64,000 bases of DNA, taken from positions 27,011,321-27,075,320 of the forward strand of contig CM055112.1 of NCBI GenBank assembly GCA_029204225.1, in the 5' to 3' direction. A program made the translations under genes and the position numbers. The stretch is from Diphasiastrum complanatum (taxonomy: Eukaryota; Streptophyta; Lycopodiopsida; Lycopodiales; Lycopodiaceae). The notes beneath the pieces are model-generated. The model was not told the origin of the DNA, ran no database searches, and saw only the letters and a list, made by a program, of their open reading frames with translations. Of this stretch, positions 61,730 through 64,000 are shown piece after piece. Positions within the stretch are counted from its first letter, which is position 1. Every line of letters starts with the position of its first letter.

Positions 61730-62446
61730 TGTTGAATTTCACACGTGTGGGCTGTCCACTACATGTACTTGTGATCTCCTAAGGTGTGTAGATGCAGCAA
61801 GATCAAGACTAGATTGAGATTCAAGATCAATCTTAGATCCTATGGCAGAAACACACTACTACATGCATTCAATCACTTCCAACTCTCACTCACACGTGTG
61901 TGAAGTATTCAAAAAATAATCTAAGTAAAAACAAGCTGCTCTCGTCGGGTAGAGAGAGAAAAACCATCATGAGCTCTCGGTAGAGAGAGAAAGCTAGAAA
62001 TTCAATGACACTCAAAATCCACTCAATCTCAAAATCAATTAGATCCAAAATGAGGAGTACAATGATACTGGTAGATTCATGAGCTACTACTATGCTTAAC
62101 TATGATTGGATCACACTTTGCCACCTCTTCATCCTATTGGACCATTGATCCATGCACCTCTTAATTCTATTGGACTATATTCAAGCACACCTCAAATTCC
62201 TATTGGACCACACATGATTCCACCTCTAAATCCTATTGGACCTCTTAAACTTCATCAAACAAAAGCATTACACTTGTCTACACTCTAATTGGCACAAGTT
62301 TGGCCTCCTACTCTATTTTGGCTCAATAGTGGCATTGATTTACTTTACAATTCTCCACACATGGGAACATCCTCCACACATGTGAGATTCACTTACAAAC
62401 TTCTATCATAAACAATACCAAGCTAGATTTTTGCGAATGTCTCACA
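61730..62446 (-). mobile_element. Solo LTR (copia-N related) with perfect target duplication
   Basis: TGTTGAATTTCACACG to GAATGTCTCACA, flanked by actaa at 61725-61729 and 62447-62451. The sister locus near 52380 is the empty site. It has about 100 bp less than the LTR at 44632 (deletion after ggcatt). Confidence 0.94.
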
Positions 62447-62451
62447 ACTAA

Positions 62452-63823
62452 TAGTGTGCGCACTAATCCTAAATGGTTTGTTGGTTTCAAATTCAAGAAC
62501 TTATGCACTTGGGAGGTTGTTGAGTATCTCCCATGTTCTCTACATAATATGCATGTTTTTCAATTGTCGTTCTTTCATATAACATAAAAAGATAGTAGAT
62601 AGTCCATTGCACCGAACTTCAAAATCTTAAAATTTTCTAAATATCACCATTGAAGATGACATCCAATATTGTTGAATTTGTAAGTTTTGAAAATGATTCG
62701 CTTCTAGGTCTTGTCACTTGATATCCATTCATTAGCTTAGAATTTAAATCACTCATTACATTGCAAAAATGAAGCAAGCAATAAGAATACATTGATAGAT
62801 TGAAATTTCATGTTGCTTCTTGTTTGCATGTTGAAATGTAAAATATATGCGGAAATTGTGCATGTCTGGCAAACAACAAGAGTCATTAGAAAAGCAAAAA
62901 AACAACACAAAAGTTTTACAAAGAGAAGATTCTTTAACATAGCCCACTTGTCATTCATACATAAAGGATTCTCACAAAATTTTTGAACCACAACAAGAAA
63001 CCAATTGACTATGAAAAACCACCTCCCATAATTTTTATTTCAGGGTTAAACAAAAAGACTAAAAGACTAAAGAATTTAAAGAATTTTCTACCCATGAGGA
63101 ATTTCTTCCTATTGGTCAACAAATCGCTTTATGACAGAGAATGATGTGCTAAATTTTTATACTTGGCATCTTCTTATTGTATTAAGTAATGGTAAGTGAA
63201 AATTTTGTCCATCTTCTATACAAGGGAGCCATCCCCTCAAGGACATTATCTTGTAGTTTGGGTAACTTTTGAGGTTCATCTCTTATAAGTGTTTAGTATG
63301 AGTGAATGCAACTTTAGTTCTTCCCTATACATAAGGGAATTGTATTTCTAAAGACCTTCAAATGTCCGAAGAGTGATTCTCAAGCCAATGTATCACCATA
63401 ATAAGGTCCAGATAACTCCTCAAATGACCTTAACCACCACTAAATTCACTAGCAAAACCATTCTCTCATTCCATGAAGTTGGTGCTCGTCGTGTGTCATT
63501 TTTTATGCTAAAACTTCTATCATGAAATCTTTAAGCATTTGCATACATGCACTTCTCAAGTTGCTTGTCAAAATGACATTGTGACAAAATTTTGTCTTTC
63601 ATATTTTAGATTTAAAAAACTGTCAAACCCTTCAAATTGGGCTTTGACATAAAAAACAAGCATCAAATTTTACCATCGCCCTCGACTACATCAAAGTTTA
63701 CCATCCCCTAATTGTCTAAAGGGCCATATTCCCCAAGTAAAGTGATGGCCAATAGATAGGCTATGATTGTTTATTGTATCAATCATCGAGAAGATAAAGG
63801 ACATTATACTTCTTTTCATATTT
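62452..63823. other. Duplicate of 52381-53754
   Basis: Collinear non-coding block with the same inverted promoter-like segment (minus strand, about 62560-62950). Confidence 0.65.
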
Positions 63824-63831
63824 AACTCTCT

Positions 63832-63922
<91 letters not shown>

Positions 63923-63944
63923 CTGCTTCTCTCTCTCTCTCTTC

Positions 63945-64000
<56 letters not shown>
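63824..64000. repeat. (CT)n tract running off the window
   Basis: A CT run with several interruptions (single T, A and G insertions), unlike the pure tracts elsewhere. Its counterpart is 53755-53917. Confidence 0.97.

Overview
This window looks like nuclear DNA of a flowering plant, from a gene-poor region rich in LTR retrotransposons. The evidence is: Ty1/copia and Ty3/gypsy gag, protease, reverse transcriptase, integrase and RNase H remnants; primer-binding sites matching the plant initiator-Met tRNA (TGGTATCAGAGC); solo LTRs with 5-bp target duplications; twelve (CT)n/(GA)n tracts, most of 80-370 bp; and TATAAATA core promoters. The species cannot be told from the sequence. All coordinates and comparisons were made by eye, without alignment software.

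Layout, left. 1-1990 is a Ty3 element of apparent Tat/Ogre type: the integrase end, a spacer, then an accessory ORF. At about 3712-14907 lies a minus-strand Ty1/copia element ('copia-T'). It has been split by an internally deleted chromovirus (4590-8480) and by a non-autonomous gag-only element (8739-13042) whose LTR is itself a 399-bp-arm palindrome. 16270-21713 is the most complete element, a plus-strand copia with gag, protease, integrase, RT and RNase H. It is broken by a stop, frameshifts and deletions.

Middle. 21714-28319 holds another Tat fragment with a TSD-flanked copia inside it, then a second chromovirus. 28320-31180 is mostly unexplained. 31290-34145 is a head-to-head pair of copia-T fragments. 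34188-36285 is a further copia gag plus LTR. From 36300 rightward the window is a mosaic of duplicated blocks: a 361-bp fold-back hairpin, TATA-box plus (CT)n leader units, copia gag/pol pieces, Tat accessory-ORF pieces, and an exon-like block present four times.

The most gene-like object is a small secreted-peptide gene at 54723-55213. It has its own TATA box, a (CT)n leader, a predicted signal peptide and a (CT)n-containing intron with a good branch point and acceptor. Its promoter is tandemly duplicated. Two damaged relatives lie at 41493 (premature stop, donor lost) and 45520 (start codon supplied by antisense copia sequence). The block 49080-53917 is repeated at 58390-64000, so a fourth gene copy is predicted just beyond the right edge. 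I do not recognise the peptide family, and its role is unknown.

Nearly all other coding sequence is decayed transposon. No rRNA, tRNA or CRISPR was seen.
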